Shown: one piece after another, positions 25,154 through 35,700 of the stretch
How positions within the stretch are numbered: the stretch's first letter is position 1
How the letters are laid out: every line of letters begins with the position of its first letter
From: Hyphodiscus hymeniophilus
Taxonomy: Eukaryota; Ascomycota; Leotiomycetes; Helotiales; Hyphodiscaceae
Assembly: GCA_016508695.1 (NCBI GenBank)
Contig: VNKQ01000017.1
Location: 434,001-498,000, forward strand
Direction of reading: 5' to 3'
DNA length: 64,000 nucleotides
Notes under the pieces: generated by a model
The model's database searches: none
What the model saw: the letters and a program-made list of their open reading frames with translations, nothing else
Told to the model about the DNA's origin: nothing
Position numbers and translations under genes: made by a program

Positions 25154-25726
25154 AACGAAGGCTTCGACCCTTCTAGGAGGGAAACGCCTCGTTGGTAGCC
25201 TTTCTAGTACTTAGTATAGCTTCGCGGCGACGGGAGATCCTGTCTTAGTCGCGTCCACGATGAGTGAGCCTCCGGACAGAGGATGTTGATGGTTCACGCA
25301 GAAAATTGGAGTTCCAAGCGTGTGGTTGTTCGATTGCGAGTCGCGTACAAGCGTTCACTTTCTTTTGGTGATGCTTTTTAGCGTGATTGTCCCGAATAGT
25401 TTAATCCGTGCCGAGCACAGCTCGGACTCTTCGCTCAGGCAGGATTCTTTATCCGACAATTTGCCAGCAAAACACCCCCACATCACAAACGAAACATCAA
25501 TCCAGTCATTCAATCAATCGCTACAACTCTCGGAAACATCAGACAACCACCCAATACAAGGACCTGAAAAGCACTCCAGTCCTCAACCATCCGCTTTGTC
25601 TTTGTCCAACCACTGTACATCGCTTCGCTTTCACTCATTCATATCAAGTCATCGACCCTCGACCTCCGAGCACCCTGCTCCTGATTATCACAACATTATA
25701 CCCGAATTGTAACGACAACCACAGTC
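25154..25726. promoter_or_regulatory. Divergent promoter region, ISWI / HAPSTR1-like gene
   Basis: 573 bp between two ATG codons facing away from each other. The half next to the plus-strand gene (25470-25720) is C/A-rich on the + strand, like a fungal 5' leader. No specific operator was recognised. Confidence 0.45.
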
Positions 25727-26563
25727 ATGGACTCAATGAGGAGTCTCAATACTTCTCTCCCTGGAGCTAGTCCTTCGAAACAAGTCAGCGAACCGCCTGA
25801 ACAGATCCTATCTGCCTTCAAGGCCGCAGCGTTATCAGTCACCAAGTTATATCAGACTGCCGCTGCAGATCAGGGACGAGCACGATCAGAGGGCTATCAA
25901 GATGCTCTAGACGATCTATTGTCCTTTCTCGATAAAGAAGACATCGGACTGAGTGATGGAGAGGGTTGGAGAATACGGAGATGGGCTACCGAGCGGCTAG
26001 ACGGGCGTGGAGACTCGGGTTCTCAGACCATGGAGAGTGAGGACGAGGCAGCAGAGAAGACGGACGGTGGATCATCACCAGAGCTTCATCGATCTCACAG
26101 TGCTACTCGATTATCCTCAATGACTAGAGCATCTACCAGAACGGTTTCTCCTTCCCGAACGGAGTCCTTAGCACCACCGGCGATCAATACCCCACCAGCC
26201 AGTGATGCAGCCAACACGATACCTCCCCAAGCCGCATTCACCTTCCGATCTACTCAGCAGTTCCCGCAAGACGCTGATATGATAACATCAGACTTATCGA
26301 ACGATCCCTCTGAGACTCGCCGGGAAGGGTCCCATACCTCGAATCCTCCAACACTTCCTCGCCCTCGCACCAATCAGAGGCATGCCAGTCATTCTGCACG
26401 ACAATCCCCGAGGACAGCAGCCTCGTTAGGTCGTACAGGACAGAAGCGGAAATTCACTGTGGGTGATATTACCGAATACTTTGACTTCTCGGGCTTAGGA
26501 AATGGCCGAGACAATTTTGGTGGCGCAGGTGGTGGAGGAGGCAAAAGAGGACGATTTGTATAA
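25727..26563 (+). CDS. HAPSTR1/C16orf72-like stress-response protein (tentative)
   Basis: Single exon, 278 residues. The N-terminal half has a helix-rich core, ILSAFKAAALSVTKLYQTAA, then RSEGYQDALDDLLSFLDKED and GEGWRIRRWATERLDGR. This pattern (Phe-x-x-Ala-Ala-x-x-Val-Thr-x-Leu-Tyr, then Gly-Tyr and a DL-x-x-FL turn) resembles the animal C16orf72/HAPSTR1 (UPF0472) core; animal proteins of that family also end in a short KR-rich motif, as here (GGKRGRFV). In between is a Ser/Thr/Pro-rich disordered region. The conserved C-terminal patch KRKFTVGDITEYFDFSGLG looks like a short binding motif. In animals the protein works with the HUWE1 ubiquitin ligase; a role in fungi is inference. A fungal-specific family is the alternative. 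Confidence 0.55.
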   Translation: MDSMRSLNTSLPGASPSKQVSEPPEQILSAFKAAALSVTKLYQTAAADQGRARSEGYQDALDDLLSFLDKEDIGLSDGEGWRIRRWATERLDGRGDSGSQTMESEDEAAEKTDGGSSPELHRSHSATRLSSMTRASTRTVSPSRTESLAPPAINTPPASDAANTIPPQAAFTFRSTQQFPQDADMITSDLSNDPSETRREGSHTSNPPTLPRPRTNQRHASHSARQSPRTAASLGRTGQKRKFTVGDITEYFDFSGLGNGRDNFGGAGGGGGKRGRFV

Positions 26564-27442
26564 TCGGTCATGCATTGGTCTATAATTCGATGCCTTCTTC
26601 AATACCCGTGGCTCTTGTCCACATTGCTGCTATATATCAATCACAATGTCTTGGTTGCATTTGTCAGGAGCATCAGAGATATGGATTATCACGAACTTTA
26701 ACAATCATTGGAAGAGCGTCTGGACTAGGTCACATATGCATTAAGCCGGATCGAAGTAAGGTATTGGAGCATCGCCATGGCGTTTACCATCACGGTTATA
26801 TGGAGCTTTGTGAAGATTTGAGCATGATGATTGCTCTCTATATTGAGGCCCATTAGCGAAGATCAAATCCATGAAATTTTGAAAAATCTAGTGCTTCGCT
26901 GAGTTGTCCTACATGTACTACAACACATTCACGACTCATTGTGACATCGTTTCAGAAGTTTGATCTGTTGAAATGATAGTGGGAGTAGTTTCCAGCTATT
27001 ACTCAAGTTCCTGAAGGGCGTTGTCACCGTTAGTCATCCCTCTCGTTCACACCCTTCCAAAAAGGCGGACAATGCTGTCAGATACTCATTCCATATATCT
27101 GCCTCTATCTATACTGAATCTTAGGTGAGAATCTCGGATCTCCGCTGCACATATTCTTGATACCTTTACTGAATATCTTCAAAGATGTAGGTAAAGGGCG
27201 GCCTGAAACTAAAGAACATTCACAATTACTATATCCATACTACGCCATCCACTGCGTTCGTCTTTAACTTCCTTTGATATGTTCTGTCGGCCTCTCAAAA
27301 TCTGGCATAACCTTTCACCACTGACATATCCTCTTCGCACAGTGCCGGAGCACTTCACCCCAAGAGTTTACCATCATTGCTCGCCAGCTATACCCCAATA
27401 CCATGACTCGCTCTCGTAAGCAATCAGCAACTATGGCCAGAT
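26564..27442. other. Intergenic region, no gene seen
   Basis: 879 bp without convincing frames on either strand, forming the 3' flank of the HAPSTR1-like gene and the 3' side of a truncated minus-strand ORF. Confidence 0.4.
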
Positions 27443-27815
27443 TTATCGACGCAGAGTATTGGACTGCATAATAGCAAAGTCTCTCACGATAATCCCACTC
27501 GGAAGAGCACTTGCAGCTGTCGGTGCCCCTCCAGCTTGTGAATTTCTGACTTGACCAAGTGGAGCTCTAGTCGGTGCATACATGTTACCAGGAACTACCG
27601 TTCCACCTTTCTTCTCGCCTGGATCATGTCCAAGTCCCAACTCTTCTCCTTGCTGGGCCGCAGATACAGCCCTTCTCTGCGTAGTCGAAACCCTTGTTCT
27701 CGCCGTTGTTGTAATCGAAGGGTGAACACAATGAGTTTGCTCTCTTATAGTCACTGCCTTGGAAGATGCAACAGTAGGAGGTTGTCTCGAGAAGCCTGTT
27801 ACCCCGGTATGAAGC
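27443..27815 (-). pseudogene. Truncated ORF next to an AT-rich block
   Basis: A minus-strand frame reads about 120 codons with balanced, coding-like codon use (for example GGTVVPGNMYAPTRAPLG, then GGAPTAASALPSGIIVRD) and ends at 27443. Upstream it runs straight into an AT-rich block that starts near 27836, without any start codon region that makes sense. The simplest reading is the 3' end of a gene that lost its 5' part when the AT-rich sequence arrived. I recognise no domain, and a chance ORF cannot be excluded. Confidence 0.3.
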
Positions 27816-27835
27816 TGGCTCGATTTACTTCTAAC

Positions 27836-28195
27836 TTTATTTATAATCTCTTTAATTAAATATGTAAATAAAGCCTTAAGGATTAAATTAATAATACTTT
27901 ATTAATAGGGTTTAATATCTCGAAATGCCTTTATTATATATATACTAGTAATTATATTAATCATTATATTAATTAACTTATTATTAGACTTTTAATAATA
28001 TTTTTACTTTTAGAATTATTTATTTAAAGAACGAGGAGATTTGCTAATAGCGAGATAAAAAGCCTAAATTATATTTATATTGCGTTTTGAGCCTCTCTTA
28101 TTATTAATTGCCTTATTACTATTTAATTTAGGGATAATCTTACTTTATATAATTATCTTATTACTTTATTAGCTATTTTTAAGAGTTACCCTCAA
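27836..28195. repeat. AT-rich block, probably RIP-mutated repeat remnant
   Basis: About 360 bp of nearly pure A/T, rich in TTAAT, TATTA and TTATA words and almost free of G/C-containing codons, with sharp edges against normal-composition DNA on both sides. This is what repeat-induced point mutation leaves of a transposon copy in Pezizomycotina. No ORF or terminal repeat can be read. It ends 10 bp before the dihydroorotase stop codon. Confidence 0.55.
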
Positions 28196-28204
28196 TGAAC
28201 AGTG

Positions 28205-29661
28205 CTACTTCCACTCAACGCTCCAAGTCCCTAAGCCCCTCCGAAACGGTACAACCTCCACACCATCACCCTTCACACTTTCACAAACAACCTCTTCCCT
28301 TTTCCTCAACACAATCCGTTCCTTACTCCCATCAATTCCGTAAAACGCTCTCCCATATCCGCCCAGGAAGCCCTCCAATATCTCCTCCGTGATCTGTTCC
28401 GTCGTCAACACGCCCCGCTCGATCGCTTCTTCGAAGGCGCCCATCACGAGCTGGGTGCAGTAGGGTTGGGTGAAGACACCTGCTGCTGTTTTCTTGGGGC
28501 TGAAGAATGGGAATGGGAGGGGAGCTTGGAGGATATGTCGTGTGGGGCGGAATCGGAGCCGAGGAAGAACTTGGGCGAGCCGGATGTGGCAGCGCCTAAG
28601 AGCGCGGTGCGATCGCTTGGTACTGTAGATGAAGAAGAAGGGAGGATTAGCTTGTGTGGTGAGGGATGAGATCGTGAGCGATAGTGGGAGCGAAGCACGT
28701 ACGCTTTGCTACTGGTTTGCACTATGATGGTGGTCAGGTCAGCCATGGATCATTGCTCAATGGAAGATAGATAGTCTGCGAGGCAATAGGGGGCGTGCTG
28801 CTCAGCACTGGATTCCATTTTGTGTATTTGCCCACAGTTGATAGAGGCGGAAGTGGTTGCTTACATAGTTGAAAGCATTATCAGCCCAATCGTCTATTGT
28901 CAGGTATAAGTGGTGTGCCTACGGTTGAACGGGTCAGTGCATGGCAGAATAGTTTTTAGAGATAGAGGCTGACTGTGATGGTTCCTACGACATTTGGTCC
29001 ACATTCTTTAACTGCTGCGATAGCTGCTGCTGTAGAGCAGTGTTCAAGCACAATTTTTAACTAGGCCGGGTTCCTGAAGTTAGCTCTTGCAACTTTGAAC
29101 TGGGGGCGGTCTCCTTGACTGCATCGCAGCAATCGGAAGCCTTACTTTAGGAAATTTGGAATGAAGACTCTTCAAAGTGGGTAGGAAATTGGACTCGGCA
29201 TTAAGGATTGTGATATCTTTTTCGTGGTCTGAAGGGCATTCTCCATGAAGATTGAGCACCATTCCACACTGTTCCATTGCCGAAAAGACTGGATAGAAAG
29301 GCTCGTATGATATGACACCCGTATCGCTATTAGTAGTGACGCCTGCTGGGTATGATTTTACTCCGATAATGCCTTGGGCTTTGGCTCCTTTAATGACCGC
29401 TGGGCTAATGCTCTCATGAAGATAGAGAGTCATTAAATAGTTGATGGAAGGGTCTTGTTCCAAGAGGCGCTGCTTGTATGCCAACACAGCGGAGCCTGTT
29501 GTGAGAGGAGGGACAAGATTAGGCATCACATATGCAACATTTACTCCTCCTTTTCGAATCGTTGGAGTCACTGCTTTCATCATCGCTCCATCTCGCAGAT
29601 GAACGTGGAAGTCTGCCGATGCCGGCAGCTCCAGACCATCGAATTTGGCGGCGAAGGACAT
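28205..29661 (-). CDS. URA4: Dihydroorotase (pyrimidine synthesis), with one frame break
   Basis: Zinc amidohydrolase closing carbamoyl-aspartate to dihydroorotate in de novo pyrimidine synthesis, cytosolic. Exons: 29661-29146, 29060-28974, 28918-28865, 28721-28703 (only 19 nt) and 28622-28205. Landmarks: metal-binding ADFHVHLRDGAMM, carbamylated-Lys region GVKSYPAGVTTNSD, LNLHGECP, VLEHCSTAAAI, TITAHHLYLTIDDWADNAF and GSDSAPHD. The exon sum (1094 nt) is one short of a multiple of 3: after GSDSAPHDISSK the frame changes before KKTAAGVFTQPYCTQLVMGA (about 28480-28515, in a C-rich stretch). No intron fits. Since the enzyme is needed for prototrophy, a sequencing indel is as likely as gene loss. 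All other splice junctions keep the family sequence intact. Confidence 0.9.
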
Positions 29662-30130
29662 CTCTTTTTTCTTCTCCCTAAAATTGGCATTAGCATAGGG
29701 ATGAAGAAATAGCATGGATGTTGAATAATGCAGCAATCGTGCGAAAACATTCAAAACATAATACTGTGCTCACAAGAGGTTTATGTGGAGTGTATTGCTA
29801 CCATGAACGGGACTCAAACACGATGGGAATCGTTGGTATGAATCTGTAGTATTGGTGCGTCTAGAGAAGGGAGGCTTCTCAGTACGAGAAATGTTCTAAG
29901 TACAGGCAGGACTTAGCGTAGTGCGTCCACGTGACCATCATCATATGCCCCCCTCCAGAAGCATTTTCTCCGAGAATGAAAAAAAGACTAGTAATACAAA
30001 TTGAGAATTGAAAACAAAGGTGTAAGAAGCCATTTATCCATCGTGGAAGATGCCATTACCATCATCATCATCTTCTGCGTCTTCCGATGACATCTCGTTT
30101 TCGCTAACCATTCTCGTTGCTGAAATCCAG

Positions 30131-30167
30131 GTCACATGATGATACTAGCTAGTAAGTCACATGATGA
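30131..30167. repeat. Two GTCACATGATGA repeats flanking a palindrome
   Basis: GTCACATGATGA occurs at 30131-30142 and again at 30156-30167. Between them is the perfect palindrome TACTAGCTAGTA (30143-30154). The spacing of 25 bp puts the two copies on nearly opposite to same helix faces depending on pitch. This may be a transcription-factor site pair about 470 bp upstream of the dihydroorotase ATG, or the end of an old element. Confidence 0.5.
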
Positions 30168-30335
30168 CCGGAGTTAGCCGGCATGGCCGATCAGGCCTAG
30201 CCACCTGATATTCGTATATATGTATGTATAGCCATTACCTCTTACCTTAGTTTATTATTGCTATTAAAGTAAATAAAGGAAGTAAATAAAGCGATTTTTA
30301 GTAATTGCGTACGAGCCAAATTAGGGCCGTTTATT

Positions 30336-30357
30336 TTCCCACCCTTTAGGGTGGGAA
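30336..30357. repeat. Perfect 10-bp inverted repeat (hairpin)
   Basis: TTCCCACCCT, two T, AGGGTGGGAA. It sits at the edge of an AT-rich stretch and could be the terminus of a decayed small transposon. No flanking partner was found. Confidence 0.5.
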
Positions 30358-31233
30358 TTTGCTCCTCTGAAGGATAGATGTTAAAGTGGGACGGAAGGAA
30401 TTGGGAATTGTGATTGATAGACCAGCAAAGACGAGAAAATGGGTGATGAGATGTACTGATTCATCGACTGGCAAGTATGGACAAGCAATTGGGGGGAAGC
30501 TACATGTCCTTTCTTGCCTTCACGCTGGTCAACATATCAGCAGGATTGGAAATTGAATCGAGCAATAAGCATGTTTGCGTCCATGCTACGTTTGCAAAAG
30601 TGCAATTATGAAGACTCTACTCGATCTAGCTAACACTCGGCAAAACACATCACCAGTAATAATTGATCGTTCTACGGGTCAGTGATACATTGTCGAGGAA
30701 ACTCGTTTTATTCGATGCTCGCTATGCCCTGCTCGCTATGCTCAGTAGACTCAACTCCCCCCTAATGCAGCGATCCATCTTGAACTCCAGAACAATGCAT
30801 CCCATAATATCCGCCTGCGAATAAAGGAAAGAAATGGAAAGGTATGAGCGAAGGCTCAAACCATCGACGAAAGACAAGCAGAATTATCCACATCCCAATC
30901 AACCGAATCCACGATTTAGAGCATTCATCACGAATCCGTCCAAAACGTGGGCGAGTATGTCTTTTCCAGAACCCAGAATGTATGCATGTCGTGAGAGCGA
31001 ATTCAACCATATGATATGAGTTGTGATCGATGATCGATGAATCTGAAAGGAAAAACGTGGAAACATTGAAACGTGGAAACGTAAGTAAAGGTGAACAAAA
31101 GCACTCGAGAGATCAACAAATCCATGCCCACCAACAACGCCCAATAAACGGCTCCAACAACTTAAAAGCATCTGTATAGCAAACGCTACTGCCATGTAAG
31201 ACATCGGTGTGCCAGTGTGGCAAGAAGTGGAAT

Positions 31234-32720
31234 TCAGCGACGGCGTCCCAAGAATGTGATCTCGCCCTCCTCAGTATCATCATCCTCCATTTTGGCATCA
31301 CCTTCTTGTGGAAGCACGGCAAAGGGGTTGGCGGACGCAATTAGTTGTGGGCAGTTTGGAGGGGCGGGACGACCGATGGGACCGAAGTTGTGCTGAGCAG
31401 ATGCAGATGCTGTTGCTTATGAATACTGCCATCGTGAATGATGACTTAGAGGACTTACGAGGACTACCAGATATATCACGACCGAGGGGTGCACCTCTGT
31501 TGGAAAGAGCGACTAATATACAATATCAGCATGACAACATAAGTATTATCAAGACAACTAACGAGGAGTTGAGGACACGTTTCGATCGGAGGAATTACCA
31601 TAGCCATCCTGACGACGCCATGGACGAGCGGTAATGGATTGAGGAAAGCTAGCCTGTGATTCGGGTCGAAGCTGTACAGCAGTGGCTCTCTTGTACCAAA
31701 GGGGGACACCGTGATTCAAGCCAAGCGACATCTGGGTCGCTTTATCCATTGGCATCTCGTGCTTGTACTTGCATCCCATTTGGGTGAAAGCACAAGTTCC
31801 ATCGTGGATCCATTTATCACAGTAGACCTTCTGACAACGTGGAGATCTGAGTGAGCCAACAGGGTTGTTCGCGACAATAGTGTCAATCTGTTGCTGGAAA
31901 ACGTCAGTGCCGAATCTGAAGCAGGGTAGCAAGAGAATCAAAGAGCCAGCTACGGCGGGATATGAACACAATATCATTCGACCTTACCTGAGCTTTGACC
32001 TTTGCATTCTCGTAAACTCTGGCACTCGCAAACGGGACATTGGAGTTGGGAAGGTCAGGACGATTCTTTGGTGGAGTCTGGACGAACTGAGAAGATTTCA
32101 GTAAATTTTATCGCCGAAAAATCAAACAAGCCACTTACTGAGCCGGTGGCGTATTGGAAAGGACCATCAAGTTGATCGGAAGGTGGGAGGTCGGTTGCAG
32201 GGAGAATAATCAGGCCTTCAGGACCTTGTTGGCTGGCTGGAACACCAATGTTGAACTCTTCAATCTCATCCGCGCGGACCAGTTGAGTGTAAAGACCATC
32301 CTTACGACGAATACCATAGCCGCTTGAGACGAGGAGACCGTCTTTCGGGGGGCGAACAGCGTGGGTAGAATGCTCGCCGCGGAAACTAGAAACAACCCTA
32401 CCGAACGGATCTGCTGGGTGACCCATGGCAATATCCTCTCCACCAGTCGTAGTGTTACGACGAGGAGGGGGAGGACCGGAGTCCGGGATGTTGGGGCGGT
32501 CAGCATCGCTGACAGGACGGTTTGGACCACCTTTTCTGGATCCCAAAGACGACATGTTGGTAGAGGCCTTGGCGAGTTCCACCTGAATGTGATCAGTTAA
32601 GGCCCTCCGTATCTCGTTGATTGTAGTTTTTGGGGTCTCTGAAGACGATGTGGAGGAGGTGATGGATGGGAATCTGCCAGGTGCAGATGAAAGAGATGAT
32701 GAAGCTTGAAGAGAAGACAT
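31234..32720 (-). CDS. CCCH-type zinc finger protein
   Basis: Probably an RNA-binding protein. Exons are 32720-32139, 32086-31988, 31893-31563, 31512-31459 and 31415-31234, summing to 1248 nt (415 residues). The N-terminal two thirds are Ser/Pro-rich with a conserved patch KDGLLVSSGYGIRRKDGLYT. One zinc finger has the spacing C-x8-C-x6-C-x3-H (YCDKWIHDGTCAFTQMGCKYKH), preceded by SPRCQKVYC. The C-terminal end is acidic, then basic (EEGEITFLGRRR). Such single-finger fungal proteins are widespread but not characterised as far as I know. The splice chain is supported by frame closure. The exact start at 32720 is the first ATG of the frame. Confidence 0.8.
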
Positions 32721-35700
32721 ATTGCGTTAGTAGCGGTGAAAGCTGCGGGACGTTGCTAATGGGAGAGGAGGCTTTTCTTCCAGCGGTATCTATACAGATA
32801 CGCCCTAAGAAAGGCAAACGTGGGGATAAGAGCAGACGGAAAGGAAGCAAGGTACCTTGAATCTGTTCCACTTTGGAATATTCCTTTCCTTTAAATACGT
32901 TCTATAAGCCTTGTGTCAGGCGTTTGTTGGTAGCAAATAAGGTTGTGTGGGCGCGGACTCCTGCATATTCCGTTTGCTGGGCCACGTGCAGGATTCTGCA
33001 TTGCGCAGGACAATACGAGCTGCAGGTACGGGAAAGAGGACTTACAGCAAGGTGTAGAAAGTCTAAAGCTGTGTTTTGTGTTAGATCTGGTTTGTGTAAC
33101 TTTGTTGCACAGCAGGTGAAAGTAGCATCCCTACCTGATGAAAGGGCGTGAGAACAGTTTCAGGTTAGATCTGTGGATACAGTGAATGGATGTTGCACTC
33201 TTTAAGAATCAGTGTTAAGTTTGATTCCTTGTGTCGAGTTGGAACTGGAGATTGATTCCTTGTGTCGAGTTGAAACCGAAGTTGTTTATTGACAAGAGAA
33301 ACCATGAAAAGGGAAGAGAGAGTGAGAAGTATGTGATAAGTGAGCGTTTGGAGAATCACTAGCGTTGACTCCTACTTGACCAAAATTTCTGCAAAGTTTG
33401 GAGTGTCCTTCGGGAAACTTAGAATCCATTATTGACGGAACTTGATGACGGAAGTCCATCGTGACAGCTAAGAACTTATATTAAATTTGCTTGTGATTTG
33501 CTTGTCCCAGGTATTCAAGGAATATCTATACATTGAGACAAAGCCCATGGTTGATGAAGAGACAACATTCTGGAAATTAATGTCAGCTTTGCCTTCAGAC
33601 TCCGGATGAGGAGAAGATTCTTTCCGCGATGAGACGCTAGTGCTTGCCCTTAGGGTATACGGAAAAACTTTCCCCCTTTCCCGAAGAGATGCTGGGCCCA
33701 ATAAGGCCTCGTCTCAAGTCGTAGGCTCTGTAGACAAGGCTGCAGACAGTCAAGAAGGGCCTCTCACGTTGAGAATACCACTTGTGCCATGGCCGTCTTG
33801 AATCATCAACAGCTCCTACCAACGTTGGATCCTTTCAGAGATCTTGACAGGACTGATTGAATAGCAAACTTGGTCTTGTATGAGCAAGCAATGTTTGGCC
33901 GCCTTTCTCCTCACCCCAGATGCAAGCTGGGGTAAATCCATATACCAGAACAAGAGATGAGCACTAAGACCCCAAGAGCATGCTCCCAGCTAACCGCACC
34001 AGCTCCTCAATGTAGAAGCCACGCCAAAGTAACTTCAAATTCTCAACCTCCAGCAACAACACTCCTGAAGAGAGGAAGACCTCAATTCACTGCATTATAC
34101 TGTCTCTAGTTATTCAAACCTCCAACAGCTGCTCCGGAGCAGTAGCTTGATCAGACATAAACCGTCTTGTACTTTATTATCCGCGATAGGCAACAGGATG
34201 CTATGACTCGCCGGGAGACTGTTTAGGCTGCTTTTCCAGCAGCGATAACTCTCATGATATGAATAAGGAGGATTTCTGAATTCTGCATCGTCTAAGAGCA
34301 GCACAGTCTGTTGCTCTGCTTACAGACGCCTCAACTTGGTACCATTGAAAATCCACTGAGGCATATTTGATCCTGTATGGAGTAGCCCCGCTTTCCTCCC
34401 ATGGCCCGCGCCTTACCAGCTGTTGGTCTGCAATGATGGTGGACAGTATCTCCACTTCAAATTTCGCAGAGAGCTGAGACGGCAGAAGATTGCAATATGT
34501 ATAGTGCTTCTCAGAATACTTTCTTTGCTTCGCTAACAGCCATATGTCATGTTTCACGGTCAGCTTGATAGACTCTTCATCTTATCAGTAAACTGGAGTG
34601 ACAAGGTCATTCGTCAAAACAAGGATCTTCCTCTAAACCCTTGCCGTGAGTCATGAATATATGCTGCTGCTCGCACCGAGTATGTGTATGGCATTTTCGT
34701 ATGACCAGTGGTACAGCGTAACACAGCTTTGCTGCATGGGTGTCTTCAGCTTCAATGCACCCAGTCCTACTGAACACCCAATTGTATCTATTGGTGGAAC
34801 AGTAATTTTATAGGTATCTGCTACAGAGAAGCGAAAAAAAGAGTCAAGGAATGTGCTGATGTTGGGCACCAAGGCACAACCTGTCTCATAGCATTGAGTT
34901 CTCACTCGAGTCAATCTTGTCCTCCCACGAACTCGAGTTCAAGCGGATTCTCATGAATTTGAACGAGGTTTATAGCTTCTTGAGCTGTTCAGTTGTTCCC
35001 CTCTGACCACTTGGTTCGGGCCCCCACTCCTGACAACTTGATCTATGCGACGCCTTGTAGAAACTGTTGCAGACCTGTAGTCCTAGTAATAAAGCTCAGT
35101 TGTCATCTTTTGAGGCCGAATAAGCTTTTGATATGGTCCCAACATGGCGTAAGCTGCAAGGGAGGGATTGGGTCTTCCAACGGTTTCCTGATTCAAGCCA
35201 TCCACGTATTGTCCTCATGAGTCGTGATGTAACGGCATTGAAGGCTGATCCCCTATTGTTTCCGAAATCGCGCGTGAGGACCCATATATACTGTCAATCT
35301 ATACAAGTGTAGAGCTGTTCGCCTTATTGGGAGAGCAGTTTCATTGATTCGTGGGGTGATTCTGAGGCATGTTTGCGATTGTTCGGCAGAGCATGGCGTA
35401 AGGCGCATATTCGAATACTCGGCGCATGGCTATAGCCTTAGAACTATGAGCAGGTATAGAGACATTTTTTGAAGGGGGTGAAGAACCTTTGTAGCGGTGA
35501 TTTAACTCTAGACCTCTGGACTCCATGATGTCAATAATGGCATAGCGACAGACATACCAACCACTTTGACAATGATCATATCTCTCTCAGGGCAGCTGAT
35601 CGCCTGGAGCAGGAGTTAGTTGGACGTACGTCCCAATTGAAGAGTAGATATCATTGAAGATACTCTGTAGGCTTGGAATGGAGGAAATGCTCTTGGGTAC

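Larger units (their letters stand above)
29662..31233. other. Promoter side of dihydroorotase; gene-poor 1.6 kb
   Basis: No gene supported. The interval contains a paired 12-bp direct repeat around a palindrome (30131-30167), an AT-rich stretch at about 30210-30330, and a 10-bp-arm hairpin at 30336-30357. Confidence 0.4.

Noticed and set aside
28490..28520. A GC-AG intron to explain the dihydroorotase frame change
   Set aside because: The only candidate would be about 26 nt, below any plausible spliceosomal size, and would remove no extra sequence relative to the family.
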